A program made the position numbers and the translations under genes. Under the pieces are notes generated by a model. The model was not told the DNA's origin. It did no database searches and saw only the letters and a list, made by a program, of their open reading frames with translations. A stretch of DNA of 64,000 nt from Aricia agestis (lineage: Eukaryota; Arthropoda; Insecta; Lepidoptera; Lycaenidae), in assembly GCF_905147365.1 (NCBI RefSeq), contig NC_056406.1, positions 4,600,501 to 4,664,500 of the forward strand, given 5' to 3'. Shown here piece by piece: positions 1 to 10,043 of this stretch (the first letter of the stretch is position 1; each line of letters begins with the position of its first letter).

Positions 1-548
1 GCTGTCACTGTCTTGTATTATGTTATATAACGCGTCGCCACAACGCAAATACATATGTGTCAACCACTGCGTTGTTCCGTTCCGACAACGCAACCCACCG
101 GTGTGGCTTCGCTCTTTCAAGCATAGCGACGTTGCGACTATTGTTTGGTACTACTAATATATAATCTGTGCTATTGTATACCTAGCTCGCGACCTCTGAT
201 TGATTCTTAAAGATTGTTACGTCACGGGGTACCTATTTTATTTGGATCATAAGACTCTTATAATAAGAGATTCTTACTATGTATCAACAATTTGCCACGA
301 AAATGCGCTTTCGCGCTCTCCATGTGCTAAAGAAGTATATAATCTAGCTGACCCGGCAAAAGTTGTTTTGCCATATAAATTATTTCTAGTATCAATATAA
401 AAAGTAGGTAAAAACCAATTCTCAGGCCTAACCAATGTTCACAGAAAATTTCATTAAAATAGTTTGAGCCGTTTTGGAACAGTTCGCGCACAAACACTGT
501 GACACGAGAATTTTATATATTAGACAATTTTGTACAGTGGTGACTCAC
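1..548. repeat. Repeat-derived intronic or flanking sequence left of the parcas exon
   Basis: No coding exon is recognised here. Positions about 345-540 belong to a dispersed family seen again at 30447-30620 and 48575-48925, recognisable by a GGCAAA(A/C)GTTGTTTTGCCA-like block and a 'gaattttatatattaga' end. By position this is the intron following the SH3BP5-like exon at 549-740. Confidence 0.5.
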
Positions 549-3319
549 GATATTAGCTCTGAATCTGGCTTCATAATAGGGTCGCGCCTTGTGCACGCTG
601 GTGCCGAGTTTCTTGGTGAGCTGCTGGATCCGGATGTGGCCCTCGGCGAGCAGCCGGCGGAAGGCGAGCCGAGCCTCGTCCAACTCTACCTCCAGCCGGT
701 TTATCTCATCTGTGGCTGTGTTCAGGCGCTCCAACTCGATCTGTTAAGAGTTTTTAAAGACAAAATTACTATTTATTGGACTAAAGCGCGCTTGACATAT
801 TGGGCCAAGGCACGGAGCCAAAGTATAGACTATAGAGTACGGAATGTCGCTCCCAACTTAAGTATTGGGCCCACGTTTAGATGCCATGATGATGATAGTA
901 GGCATCTACAGTCTACACGTTGGCCCATATGCGCTGGCTCGATGCGGTGGCCTAATGTGTACAGCGGGCTTAAAGGCCTTGTCACATTGGCGGTTTGCGG
1001 GGCAACTAGCGCAGCGCGACGGGCTTTACAATTTTAGATTATAGACGTTTTACTGCGGCGGATTCGCGGGGCTTCCTAGATATATAATAAACACCACGCA
1101 TTCGCAACCGCTTCGCGCGTAAACTATTAGTGTGAGGGCCCTTATAGGTACAAAAAAATTCGAAAAATAGCCGTGGAACACAATTCGACTTTTAGCTGAC
1201 CATTTCGTAGTTAAGAACGTCCATACAGAATTCAGGTACGAATTTTAAGCAGGCTATAATTACCCATGAACCAATTTCATTCGTATATTTTACAACATCA
1301 AGAACAGCCGAAGCAGCTACTTGCACTAAAATGAAAATCAAAAATGTTTATTTCCAAATAGGTTAACAAAGTTAACACTTTTAGAACGTCGTGTCTACAT
1401 GAGGCCTACCACCGGTTCGGGAACTACTCGGCGCGCCGATTCTTTTCGGCGGGGTAGTTCCCGAACCGGTGTTCAAGTTGTTGGTGCAAGTAGCTGCTTC
1501 GGCTGTTATGTCGGCTGTACACTCTCGCCGAGAGCTCTCGGACGAGAGTCTCGTGCGAGAGCCCCTTGCCCGAGTGCGATCATGTACATTCTCGCTTAGT
1601 TCAATTACAGTTATGAACTCAGAGAAGATGGACCATTATTTTTCTCTATGCATCGAAAGATATCAATGTAATCCAAAGATCTATAATCATATTTAATTTT
1701 ATTTCTCACAGATAATGACTGATAATGACGTTTATTATTGTTATTTTTCTGTTCTGCACTGTCTAGCGGCGCGACTAGTAGTGAAAAAACGCGAGAGTGT
1801 ACAGTAATGCGCTCGCTTTCCTCGCGAGACCCTTTGTCTCGGGCGCAAAATACCGACACCGGACCGAGAGGGTCCGAGACAGGCGAGACGAGGCGAGCGC
1901 ACCCATTTACACTCTCGCACTCGGGCCGCCTCGCTGTGTCTCGGCGAGAGTGTACAGCCGACATTAGGCGTAAGAAACTCGCACTGCAGCTGCAATAGTT
2001 AGTCTCGGCGCGTAATCTAAAGCGCGGGCACGGACCTTTTCGCTAATTTATAGAATTTAGCATGGTTTGACTTTTGTTTAACATAATGAGTCAATGAACA
2101 AGTGAAACTGAATAAAAAGTACCGTTACGTCGTGGGAGCCTGTGCCTATACAATAACAAGCGGGTTCGCCGGGTGACACGCGATGACACGCGATGCGGGA
2201 CGGGCGAAAAGTATCGTTCATTTTCCGTGTCTGTGTTGATAACTTATATCAGAACTAAGAACTTACGAAAAGATCGGATATACTTAAGTTATAACTTATC
2301 GAAGCTACTACTAAAGGGCCAGTGGCGTAACTATATCATCTGAGGCCCGTAGCTAATTATCAGTAATAATAATCATATCCCGGACAGGTGGGCGCGTTAA
2401 TTTCGGAGTGGCTACCGACTGGTCAGCGCGGCGTAATAGAGGCCGACCCAAAAAAAGGTGGCGCGACGAATTGGATGCGTTCGACAAAGAGTGGCCAGTA
2501 ACATCACAAGATTGCCAATTATGGAATAAAAGAGGGGAGGCCTTTGCCCAGCAGTGGGACACAGTGGGCCAATAATAATAATAATCATAACGTAACAAAA
2601 CAAGTACAATGTAAAAAAAAAAACTCGCGGCCTCTTAAACCAGAGCCAGCCCTGCCACCCTGTTTGCTTGTAAGAAAGAACTACAACACTCTTCACGACA
2701 CTAAAAAAGTTCGCCGCTCAACTTTACGATGTTTCGGTAGGTATATCTTTGGAATAACACCCGCGGCCAGGGAATTTATATTAACTGCGGCAATGATCCT
2801 ATAATAGGCTCAATAGGATTCCTATTGACGCGTGATAGTAGCAAGCTGCTTGTTGCAGTGCTAGCTACTGTGTTATTACTAACAATAATATAAATTATAA
2901 TACTACACGGTTTATCATATATATATAAGTCAGCCCACAATCATTCGAAAGGACGACGCGACGTGAGATCATCCAATAAAATACCTTTTTTTTTGTTTTT
3001 CATCTACTATCCTACTTGTAGCCTAGTAGGTCGCATTAAGACAAAAGATAACTGGATTAGCGTTAGCCAAACATTTTTTAACATTTAAATTAATTAATAA
3101 ATTAGATCATCCTTACATAATAAAGTTTATAATGCTGTACACGTTTTGTTTCACAGACTTGGCCTCGTCTCGTCTTTTCTTCAAATCTTGTATAGTGATA
3201 TCTAACACCTACGTTACATAAAAATTTAATTTTCAACAAAAATATATTTTTACAGAATATTGATTTACCTGCACTCGAGGATCTAGCGTTTCTGAGCATT
3301 CCGCTGTACTATCGTTCAT
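549..3319 (-). CDS. pcs: SH3 domain-binding protein 5 / parcas homologue, 5' part (partial gene)
   Basis: Two coding exons on the minus strand: exon 1 3319-3269 (17 codons, starts MNDSTAECSETLDPRVQ) and exon 2 740-549 (64 codons, starts IELERLNTATDEINRLEVEL). The join is phase 0, with donor gtaaat after exon 1 and acceptor cag before exon 2; exon 2 ends at a gtgagt donor. The protein is a charged coiled coil containing DEARLAFRRLL and KARPYYEAR, which match the conserved N-terminal coiled coil of SH3BP5/Sab (Drosophila parcas). SH3BP5-type proteins act as Rab11 guanine-nucleotide exchange factors and bind the Btk SH3 domain. The rest of the gene lies beyond the left edge. The 2.5-kb intron between the exons is full of transposon debris. 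The family call is firm; the exact paralogue is inferred. Confidence 0.85.
1390..1480. repeat. Imperfect palindrome containing CCGGTTCGGGAACTA
   Basis: The arm ACCGGTTCGGGAACTAC near 1410 is repeated inverted as GTAGTTCCCGAACCGGT near 1457, around a loop of about 30 bases. The CCGGTTCTTCTC and GAACCGGTGGTAGGCA blocks at 5090-5125 look related. This is probably part of a short non-autonomous element in the parcas intron. Confidence 0.55.
1507..1967. mobile_element. MITE-like element with inverted ends, in the parcas intron
   Basis: The left end TGTCGGCTGTACACTCTCGC (about 1507) is mirrored by GCGAGAGTGTACAGCCGACA ending at about 1966. The interior has further GAGAGTGTACA and GTCTCG inverted blocks, suggesting nested or composite insertions. 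The open frames inside follow the repeat and resemble no protein. Confidence 0.65.
2420..2600 (+). mobile_element. 5'-truncated RTE-type LINE, C-terminal end of the reverse transcriptase ORF
   Basis: Translating 2434-2575 gives a peptide beginning RNRGRPKKRWRDELDAFDKE and containing EAFAQQWDTVGQ before a stop. This is the typical C-terminus of RTE-clade ORF2, where GRPxxRWxD and a final W-x-x-x-GEAFAQQW are conserved. The stop is followed directly by a short (TAA)n/(TAATAA) tail, as RTE 3' ends usually have. Everything 5' of the last 50 or so codons is missing. Confidence 0.8.
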
Positions 3320-5297
3320 TGTTTTTATATATTATAATGCATTGTAGGCAATTTAGGTCGATAAATATATTAGCACAACAAGTTTTATTTAATAAAATAA
3401 GAAATCGCCATCAATCTATAACAAAAAGCTAATTTATTGACAAAAATTATAAACACAAAAGCTAGGTACCTATCCTCGCTTTTTGACATTGACGCGTGAC
3501 GTTATGTCGAACGTCTGCAGCTGTCATTTGTCTGCTGTCAATATATTTTTTTACTGTAAGTGCCGTTTTACCAATGAATAAGGAAACAGATGGAGGCGAC
3601 ATAACTACAAAAGTGTGGCCGGCGCCATATTGCCTAGAACTAAACATGGCGGTCTATAGTGATGGGACACTCGATGGGATATTTGTCCAGGACATCGATA
3701 AACTAACATGTTTTAAGTGAGCGTCCTGTTATATTATATATTATATTGATATCCAAAATTTTTCTTCATAATATATAAAAAAAAACATTTTTGCCTATTT
3801 TGTCTCTATGTATTATAGTACATAGAGACACAATAGGCAAATATGGTTTTTTTCTTTATAAAGGAGCCTCCTTAATTTTAATAAAACTATTTAATTTATT
3901 TTAAGTTTATTAATTATTATTTAAGTTGCCATTATTAATATCGGGCAAAAATTACCAAAAAATCGGACAAATACTAGTTGTCCTCGCGCACGAAGTGTTT
4001 ACAGTTTATTTTAGTTTTACCATAAATTATAATTATTATTAAAGTATGTATACAACTGTATGTATACCATAGACATAATATATACTGTCGTAAAGACCAC
4101 CTGACAACTCGAAAATGCGTGACCATTTTTGATCTGTCAATGTGTGCGTGTGCTAGTGATGTATATTTTACTATCGATAGTATAGTATTTTGCTATCGAT
4201 AGTTTAGTCCGTTCGAGTTATTTTACCTGAGTTTCTATAAGAAATAAATAATATGCAACTTTGATAGATTTGTATTTCAAATTAGGTATCATAAATTTTA
4301 ATTGGCAAAAAAAGGTGACGATTGAAAAGTAGATACACATTTTCTTTTGGAATGATTTTTCAATCGTCGGATATGTTATGACATGAGGTTCTTATAGGGG
4401 TAAATAATTTACACTTAACACATTATAAAGTTACTTATTTATTACTCAGGTAAAATCTATCTGGTAAATCAGTCCTTATATTGAAAGTAAACGTTGAAAG
4501 TAAACAACACACATAGTATATTATATTTTATTCTTAAATTAAATACATATTATAAAATATCATAATATTTTATTACAATTATTTTGAACCGACTTCCAAA
4601 CAGGAGGAGTCTAGACGTTCGCCTGTGGATATATTTTTATGTATGTTCAACGATTACTCCGCCGTTTATGAACCGATTTTCAATTTTTTTCTTTTGCTGT
4701 ACATTGTATTGTTCCGAGTAGGTATCATGTTCACAAAAGTGGTGGTCTGGTGATGGAAACAATGAGAAATCGAAGTGACTCCTTGATATTCAAATGGGAA
4801 CATATGGTCCCAGAAAACGTTCAAAATCTTTCGATTAATAAATTTAAAAAAGTAGTCAAATAACGTTTTGTGCCAAAGCCAAAATGATTTCATAATTGAT
4901 GGCACATCTTGGGAGTAGAATGCTGAATGACTGCTTGCAAGGCTACTTCTACATGACTTATTATTATGTATCTATCTATGTTTACATTGTATAATTTTTA
5001 GTTACAGCATTGTAAATTTTGTTTTAAAAGATAATTTTTTTTCTCACTTTTTTTGGTAAAAAGTGGGCGTGCGAGTTTCTTACGCCGGTTCTTCTCGTCG
5101 GCTTAGTTACCGAACCGGTGGTAGGCACCATGTATTTTGAAAATATATTTTATTTTAGATTTGTTCAGAAATAAAGTATTTACACCAACTGTAAGTATAG
5201 AAAACGTTAAGGACAGCTTAAATGAGTAAAATTATTATTTTTAAACAAAAAATTAAAACCGACTTCCAAGGCAATGACAATAGTAATATTATACTTA

Positions 5298-5528
5298 AAT
5301 GAACTAAAAAGTATTAAATAATTCTTATTCTGTACTCAGTATAATTCTGTTCTCAATCTTCATTATTTTGCAATCGGTACCAGCTAACCTAATCGCCAGT
5401 TCTCTGACAGAATAGGTATAACAGCAACTTATATACTTAGGACTGGTACCGACTTCAAAATTATGAAGATTGAGTACAGAATAAAGATTATTTAATACTT
5501 TTTAGTTCATATAAGTATAATCTTAAAT
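5298..5528. repeat. Inverted repeat (MITE-like)
   Basis: Left arm 5298-5385, with 'aactaaaaagtattaaata', 'attctgtactca' and 'tcaatcttcat', is repeated in reverse complement at 5445-5525. The spacer is about 60 bases. No coding content. Confidence 0.6.
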
Positions 5529-5920
5529 GAACTAAAAAGCATTAATTGCTTATAATTGCTTATTTTTAATAATTGCTTCAGTAACAAGTGCAACAGTATG
5601 TCAAACTTACTGGCACAAATAAAGTTTGGATAGCTCCTTTAACCAAAATAGTATTTATTCTAATTTTTCTTTAAAAATTTTCAATGAAATGTTTGCTATA
5701 TTGTTGAATTTTTCTTGGGATTCCAACCAACACGCCCAATTAATTTCAGCCATTTTCCTCTTATTAGAGGATCTTGAGGGAATCTGTAAAACAAATGATT
5801 ATGATATATAAATATAAACCTTCCTCTAGTTTTAGAGTCACTCTATATTATAGTAGTTATATTATATGAGCTATATTATAATATACTATTAGTTAAAATA
5901 AGATAATATGTCCTTTTAGT

Positions 5921-6106
5921 CCGGCCGCACACTATCCGAATTTGTGATCACTAAAATTCGGACGCCCCGCCCCGCTCATACATTTTGACACGTCAGAAAT
6001 TCTTTTAGTATGATGGGTCTACAACAAAATGTATGAACAGAGTGCGTTCCGCCGGGCGTCCGAATTTTTCTGATCAGAAATTTCGGATAATGTGCGGCCG
6101 GGTTTA
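5921..6106. mobile_element. Short MITE with long terminal inverted repeats
   Basis: The left end CCGGCCGCACACTATCCGAA is mirrored by a right end reading TTCGGATAATGTGCGGCCGG. A second inner inverted pair (AATTCGGACGCCC and GGGCGTCCGAATT) follows, and the two CATACATTTTG/CAAAATGTATG blocks continue the symmetry. About 185 bp in total, with no coding capacity. Confidence 0.75.
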
Positions 6107-6898
6107 AGGTGATAAATATAAAGGTAAATGATTTTTATTTTAGATTTATGTTATTGTAAAATATCGATAAGCATATCGATAAATTTGATTCAAGCACTAG
6201 CGTATATGTAAGAAATTTTGATGAAAAATTTTTCTTCAAAATTTGTGTAATATAGGAACAATAGTACCTTTAGTTACGCAAAATATGAAAGTAAAAGGGA
6301 GGATTCACAATATTTTATTTGAAATAGAGAACTAAAGACCATAATATATCAAAAATAAACACATCATAGCAATTAGGACATGAAGATTAATTACGTGTGA
6401 AATGTATATTTTTCAGGATTATTCCTATGATTTACACTGCAATCACTCACAGCACAAGTTATTATTGTTATATATAATAGTATTTGTTAAAAATAACATA
6501 CGATTTAAATAATAAATTGCAAATACCGAAAGGGCATAAAAACGATTGACGACTTTTGACGACCTGTCAAATAAAAGTTGTTACAATTTTCATTAGACTG
6601 CCTCTCTCTTTTCATCTTGTTATAATTCCATAAAGGATTTTCTTCTCTCTCGCACTCTTTGCTGGTCTTTAGGAATATATTATGTCTATGATGTATACCA
6701 ATAATGAACATCGAAAACCCAGATAACACAATTTGGGAAAAAATAATAAAAACCACACCAACAATAAAAAGTAGAAGTGTTAAAGTAACGTGCCCGCCAA
6801 AACTCCTTCAGTTGTCAGTTTTCAGTTTGACAAGACTTGTCAAACTGAAAAGTTAGTAGCAGCGTTTTACCTACCAATAAAACGCTTATTAAAACACT

Positions 6899-7102
6899 TT
6901 CCAAACTCGAAGCCTATTTATATATATATATATTATGAGATAGCGTGTTTGTTTTTTGTAATCCGAGGCGGTTTCTCTATTTCTATCTCTTTTCCCTTAA
7001 ACGTCATACGACTTTTTACACCTGTCAGTTGCTCTTGACATCTAGATGTCAAACTTAAAAAGTATAAATGTCGGATGTCGAGAGCAGCGCGCTCATTGGT
7101 TT
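6899..7102 (+). repeat. Left inverted terminal repeat of the DIRS element
   Basis: The segment starting CCAAACTCGAAGCCTATTTA and running to the TCGAGAGCAGCGCGCTCATT block is present in reverse complement at 11390-11592, nearly base for base over about 200 bp. Left of it, about 40 extra bases (6857-6898) have no match in the right repeat but do match the internal complementary region. Confidence 0.9.
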
Positions 7103-7149
7103 TACATAATATATATATTATATTATATACCAGGCAGATATACAAACTA

Positions 7150-7262
7150 TAGGCTTCGAGTTTGGAAAGTGTTTTAATAAGCGTTTTATTGGTAGGTAAA
7201 ACGCTGCTATTAAAAAACTGTTCCAAACTCGAAGCCTATTTATATATATATATATTATGAGA
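7150..7262. repeat. Internal complementary region of the DIRS element
   Basis: Bases 7150-7209 are the reverse complement of the outermost left end (6857-6916). Bases 7208-7262 are the reverse complement of the outermost right end (about 11548-11602). The two meet at GCTGCTATTAAAAAACTG. In DIRS-1 the equivalent region is thought to template completion and circular joining of the cDNA ends. Confidence 0.88.
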
Positions 7263-7491
7263 TGTGTTTGATATCGCCTGGTGTGAAAAGTTTTAAACAT
7301 TAATTTAAATAAAATTGGAAAAGACAGTACAAGTAAAATTAGTTTATTTACAGTTCAATGATACAAAAATAAAGGATATAATAATTAAATCATGTCAGTC
7401 CATTATATATAATTTGAGAAAATTAACTAAACAATAATTTGTAAAGACAAAAGTAAAATTCAACTATTAAAATAAAACTCAAAAACAAAAT

Positions 7492-9723
7492 CTAAATAGG
7501 TGTAAATAATTTTGTTATTGACTTAACCTCTTGATTAGGTTTTATTATTCTTTTATAATATTTTAAAAATACATTTTGCGAACGCCAGTTTCCTCTTTGT
7601 AAAATCTCGTCAATAGGAAAATTTTGCACCCAATTTTTAGATGCAACAGCTGGGCGAAAACTACCTGGTGTGGCTTTTATGCCTGCTTCGGATAGTAGTG
7701 ATTTTAGCCAGTTTGAAATAGTTGTTTTTGACGCCACTTTGGGTGGACCACAAACTGTCAGAAATAAGTTATTTAATTTACATTTATCTCGCCTTGCTCT
7801 AGATAGTCTAATTAGATATTTTATCCAAAAGGTGGGATCTAGAGCCCGAGATTCATTATTCTGAACCAGCTTCCATCCAGATTGCCTATAATCAGCATTA
7901 TCGGTCTTTGAACCGTATTTAGGCCAGAAAATGACACTATCGTTTGATATTAAACAGTTATCAGGATCGATTGACAATAAAGTGAGATCATGTATACGTC
8001 TTCCAGAACACAGTAATAAAATACACGCTGTACGCCTAGAACACTCATATAAATTTAAATCTGTACTAAAAGTATTACAAAGCCAGGTAGATAGAAAATC
8101 AATGTCCCATATAGGAGGTTTCTCATTTTTCGGGCATTTATTAGAAATTGACTTTAAAATGTGCTGTACAAGTGGATGGGAACTAAGTTGTCTACATTCG
8201 TTAGGGTCACATAAAGTTGAGACCACAGATTTATGAAGCATAATAGTATTTCTAGAAAGCTTATGTACTTGAAAAAGGTCTGATAAATACCTAGCAAGAT
8301 CTGACCCTGTAGGAGTGCCTATAGGTATATTATTCTGATGGGCCCAAATACACCACCTTCGCCATGCACACTCATAAGACCTCCTAGTAGACTCACGCCA
8401 ACTAGACTTTAAAAGGTTTATTTGATCGGGTGTCCAGTCTTTTAGTGCCTGGGTCCACCCCCACATTTCCAAACTTCCATTACCCTGTTCTGTACTCGTG
8501 GAGACAGTTGATTGATCGTTATATCGACAAGGACTTTGTCTAGATTTAGGATCGTGAACGGAGCTTCTAGAGCTCGGCTGGCTAGAAGGTGGCTGGCCTT
8601 CACCCATCTTGGTGCTATAATTAGATAGCTTATCTGTGCGTTGTTCAAATGCGAAAGTACCCGAGGCATGAGAAAAGGGGGTGAGAATAGCCAGTCCAGG
8701 GGATAGTTCCAAAGACGACTTGGGTCGTGAATTTCCGCCTGATAGCCCATTAAATCTAGGTTTGGATACAAGGGGACTACATGGGCTGACTGAGGGGCAA
8801 ATAGGTCTATCACCGGCAGTACCGTTTTTCTGAAAATTATCTCGGTGATCGGAGGCAGAGGATGCCATATTTATGGGGTCAATTTTTGTCTCGACAACCG
8901 ATCTGCTTCCATATTGTACCGGCTGGACAGATGGTGAAATGATAGATTGACATTGTGTCGATCCAGGATAGCAAATATTTGACGTGACAGACTTAACAGA
9001 GATTGGAATTGAAAGTCTTCGTTTTTTAGAAACGCAAAAGTTGTTATGTTGTCCGACTGCACTGACATAGAGGTTTTTACTCGATGTGAAATTAAATTTT
9101 GAAAAATTTTGAGATTCGCCATCATCTCTTTGTGGTTTGAATGCAAGGATTGCTCGTGAGTCCACCAAGTTACTGTCATGCGCAGGTTGTCTATTTGAGT
9201 TCCCCAATCCGAACCCAATGTACTGGTGGCTAAGTAATGAGACACCGGATTGAGATGAATCGGAGATTAAACATGTAGGTTTCGAACCCACTATTGAATT
9301 TCCAGAAACGCCGGCATCGGCACAGGGAATAATTTCTTTGGAGGCATGTCCCGTATCTTTTGACAAAAGTCTAAAAGATTTCAATAGTCTAGGCGACCTC
9401 TCGTGAGTCTCGTGACACAAGGACTCACGAAATTGAGATGACTTGAAAATTGTATTGTTTTTAAATTGGCCATCTTTAATTGACATATTTCTAAACATAT
9501 CTATTTTATGCGCAGAGTTTTGTCTGTTGGTAACCATTCTAGATTGCGGATCGGGTCCCACATTCTGCCCAAAACCAGTAAGGTTTGCTGAGGATCTAGG
9601 GCAGATTTTAACCAGGTTACTGTCTAACCTAGGTAAATTAACAAAGTCGAAGTTAGATTTATATGTTTGCGCAACATCTTTACGTATAACTGGCGAACAA
9701 TTAAAAAAATTTTTCAAGTACAC
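7492..9723 (-). CDS. DIRS tyrosine recombinase, long open frame overlapping the RT/RNase H region
   Basis: A 743-codon frame closes at 7492. The first ATG is at 9537; the frame is open back to 9723. The C-terminal 330 or so residues are a lambda-integrase-type tyrosine recombinase: a SAM-like core-binding part with WRESTRRSYECAWRRWCIWA, then the catalytic part. The first catalytic Arg sits in LLCSGRRIHDLTLL (about residue 575), the second in GSFRPAVAS (about 690), a Trp in RGNWRS (about 713) and the Tyr in FLKYYKR (about 722-723). The usual HxxR histidine position is Gly (GSFR). The N-terminal 380 or so residues overlap the RT/RNase H coding region in another frame and look like no protein domain, as in DIRS-1 where the recombinase ORF overlaps the RT ORF. 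The recombinase cuts and joins the circular element DNA at integration. Confidence 0.8.
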   Translation of the reverse strand: MYLKNFFNCSPVIRKDVAQTYKSNFDFVNLPRLDSNLVKICPRSSANLTGFGQNVGPDPQSRMVTNRQNSAHKIDMFRNMSIKDGQFKNNTIFKSSQFRESLCHETHERSPRLLKSFRLLSKDTGHASKEIIPCADAGVSGNSIVGSKPTCLISDSSQSGVSLLSHQYIGFGLGNSNRQPAHDSNLVDSRAILAFKPQRDDGESQNFSKFNFTSSKNLYVSAVGQHNNFCVSKKRRLSIPISVKSVTSNICYPGSTQCQSIISPSVQPVQYGSRSVVETKIDPINMASSASDHRDNFQKNGTAGDRPICPSVSPCSPLVSKPRFNGLSGGNSRPKSSLELSPGLAILTPFSHASGTFAFEQRTDKLSNYSTKMGEGQPPSSQPSSRSSVHDPKSRQSPCRYNDQSTVSTSTEQGNGSLEMWGWTQALKDWTPDQINLLKSSWRESTRRSYECAWRRWCIWAHQNNIPIGTPTGSDLARYLSDLFQVHKLSRNTIMLHKSVVSTLCDPNECRQLSSHPLVQHILKSISNKCPKNEKPPIWDIDFLSTWLCNTFSTDLNLYECSRRTACILLLCSGRRIHDLTLLSIDPDNCLISNDSVIFWPKYGSKTDNADYRQSGWKLVQNNESRALDPTFWIKYLIRLSRARRDKCKLNNLFLTVCGPPKVASKTTISNWLKSLLSEAGIKATPGSFRPAVASKNWVQNFPIDEILQRGNWRSQNVFLKYYKRIIKPNQEVKSITKLFTPI

Positions 9724-10020
9724 GATTAGGTGTATTCCCTGCTCTCGTAATATCTGAGCTAGCCAATTTGTTAAAGACGCGAATACCTTGGAATCTGTCG
9801 CCAGACTTTATGGCAGGTATATTATTATTTGAAACAGGTTGCCTTGGTAAATTATGGTCCCCATGTTTTTGAAAGAAATAATTTGGAGCGGATGGGTCTA
9901 AAAAATTTTATATGTTGGTAAAATGAAGGAGAGGTTTTATTTTGAACCGAATTCTGTAGCCCATGATTAATAAACTGTATGGATCCGCTCCTAACTTTAC
10001 CCATCTGTTTGGGAATAGTT
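8442..10020 (-). pseudogene. DIRS reverse transcriptase / RNase H / C-terminal domain, decayed
   Basis: Pieces in two frames follow a DIRS polymerase in order. An N-terminal block has DPYSLLIMGYRIRF (near 9980). Next is VFASLTNWLAQILREQGIHL (near 9740-9795), then the catalytic box, here YLKNF where active enzymes have YLDD. After a frame change come SALDPQQTLLVLGRMWDPI and WLPTDKTLRIK. The RNase H part contains GSDWGTQIDNLRMTVTWW, HSNHKEMMA and YNMEADRLSR. The C-terminal part has IDLFAPQSAHVVPLYPN and FSPPFLMPRVLSH, typical of the domain that follows RNase H in DIRS-1-like elements. In-frame stops include TAG (about 9640 and 9515), TGA (about 9375), TAG and TAA (about 9295 and 9262) and TAA at 8871-8873. 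With the altered active site, this copy cannot make a working polymerase. Confidence 0.85.
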
Positions 10021-10043
10021 GTAGTTGACGGGCTATGAATTAG

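Larger units (their letters stand above)
3320..6856. other. Gene-poor stretch between parcas and the DIRS element
   Basis: No host gene is recognised. A hairpin lies at 3787-3846 (arms about 24 bases). A dispersed repeat lies near 4585-4960 (the 'gaaccgacttcca' family, recurring near 24210-24380). Inverted repeats lie at 5298-5385/5445-5525 and a MITE at 5921-6105. Two open frames (3496-3720 + and 6505-6756 -) have hydrophobic starts but no recognisable family. The region upstream of 3319 presumably contains the parcas promoter. Confidence 0.5.

Noticed and set aside
474..1037. 187-codon ORF on the plus strand
   Set aside because: Its first half is antisense to the conserved SH3BP5 exon and the rest is repeat; it is a shadow frame.
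6505..6756. 83-codon membrane-like ORF next to the DIRS element
   Set aside because: It has one hydrophobic stretch, no homology I recognise and no partner exon; AT-rich DNA often gives such frames. Left as unassigned.
8871..9245. Separate 124-codon protein-coding gene
   Set aside because: It is the RNase H part of the decayed DIRS polymerase frame, opening on a GTG inside the element, not an independent gene.
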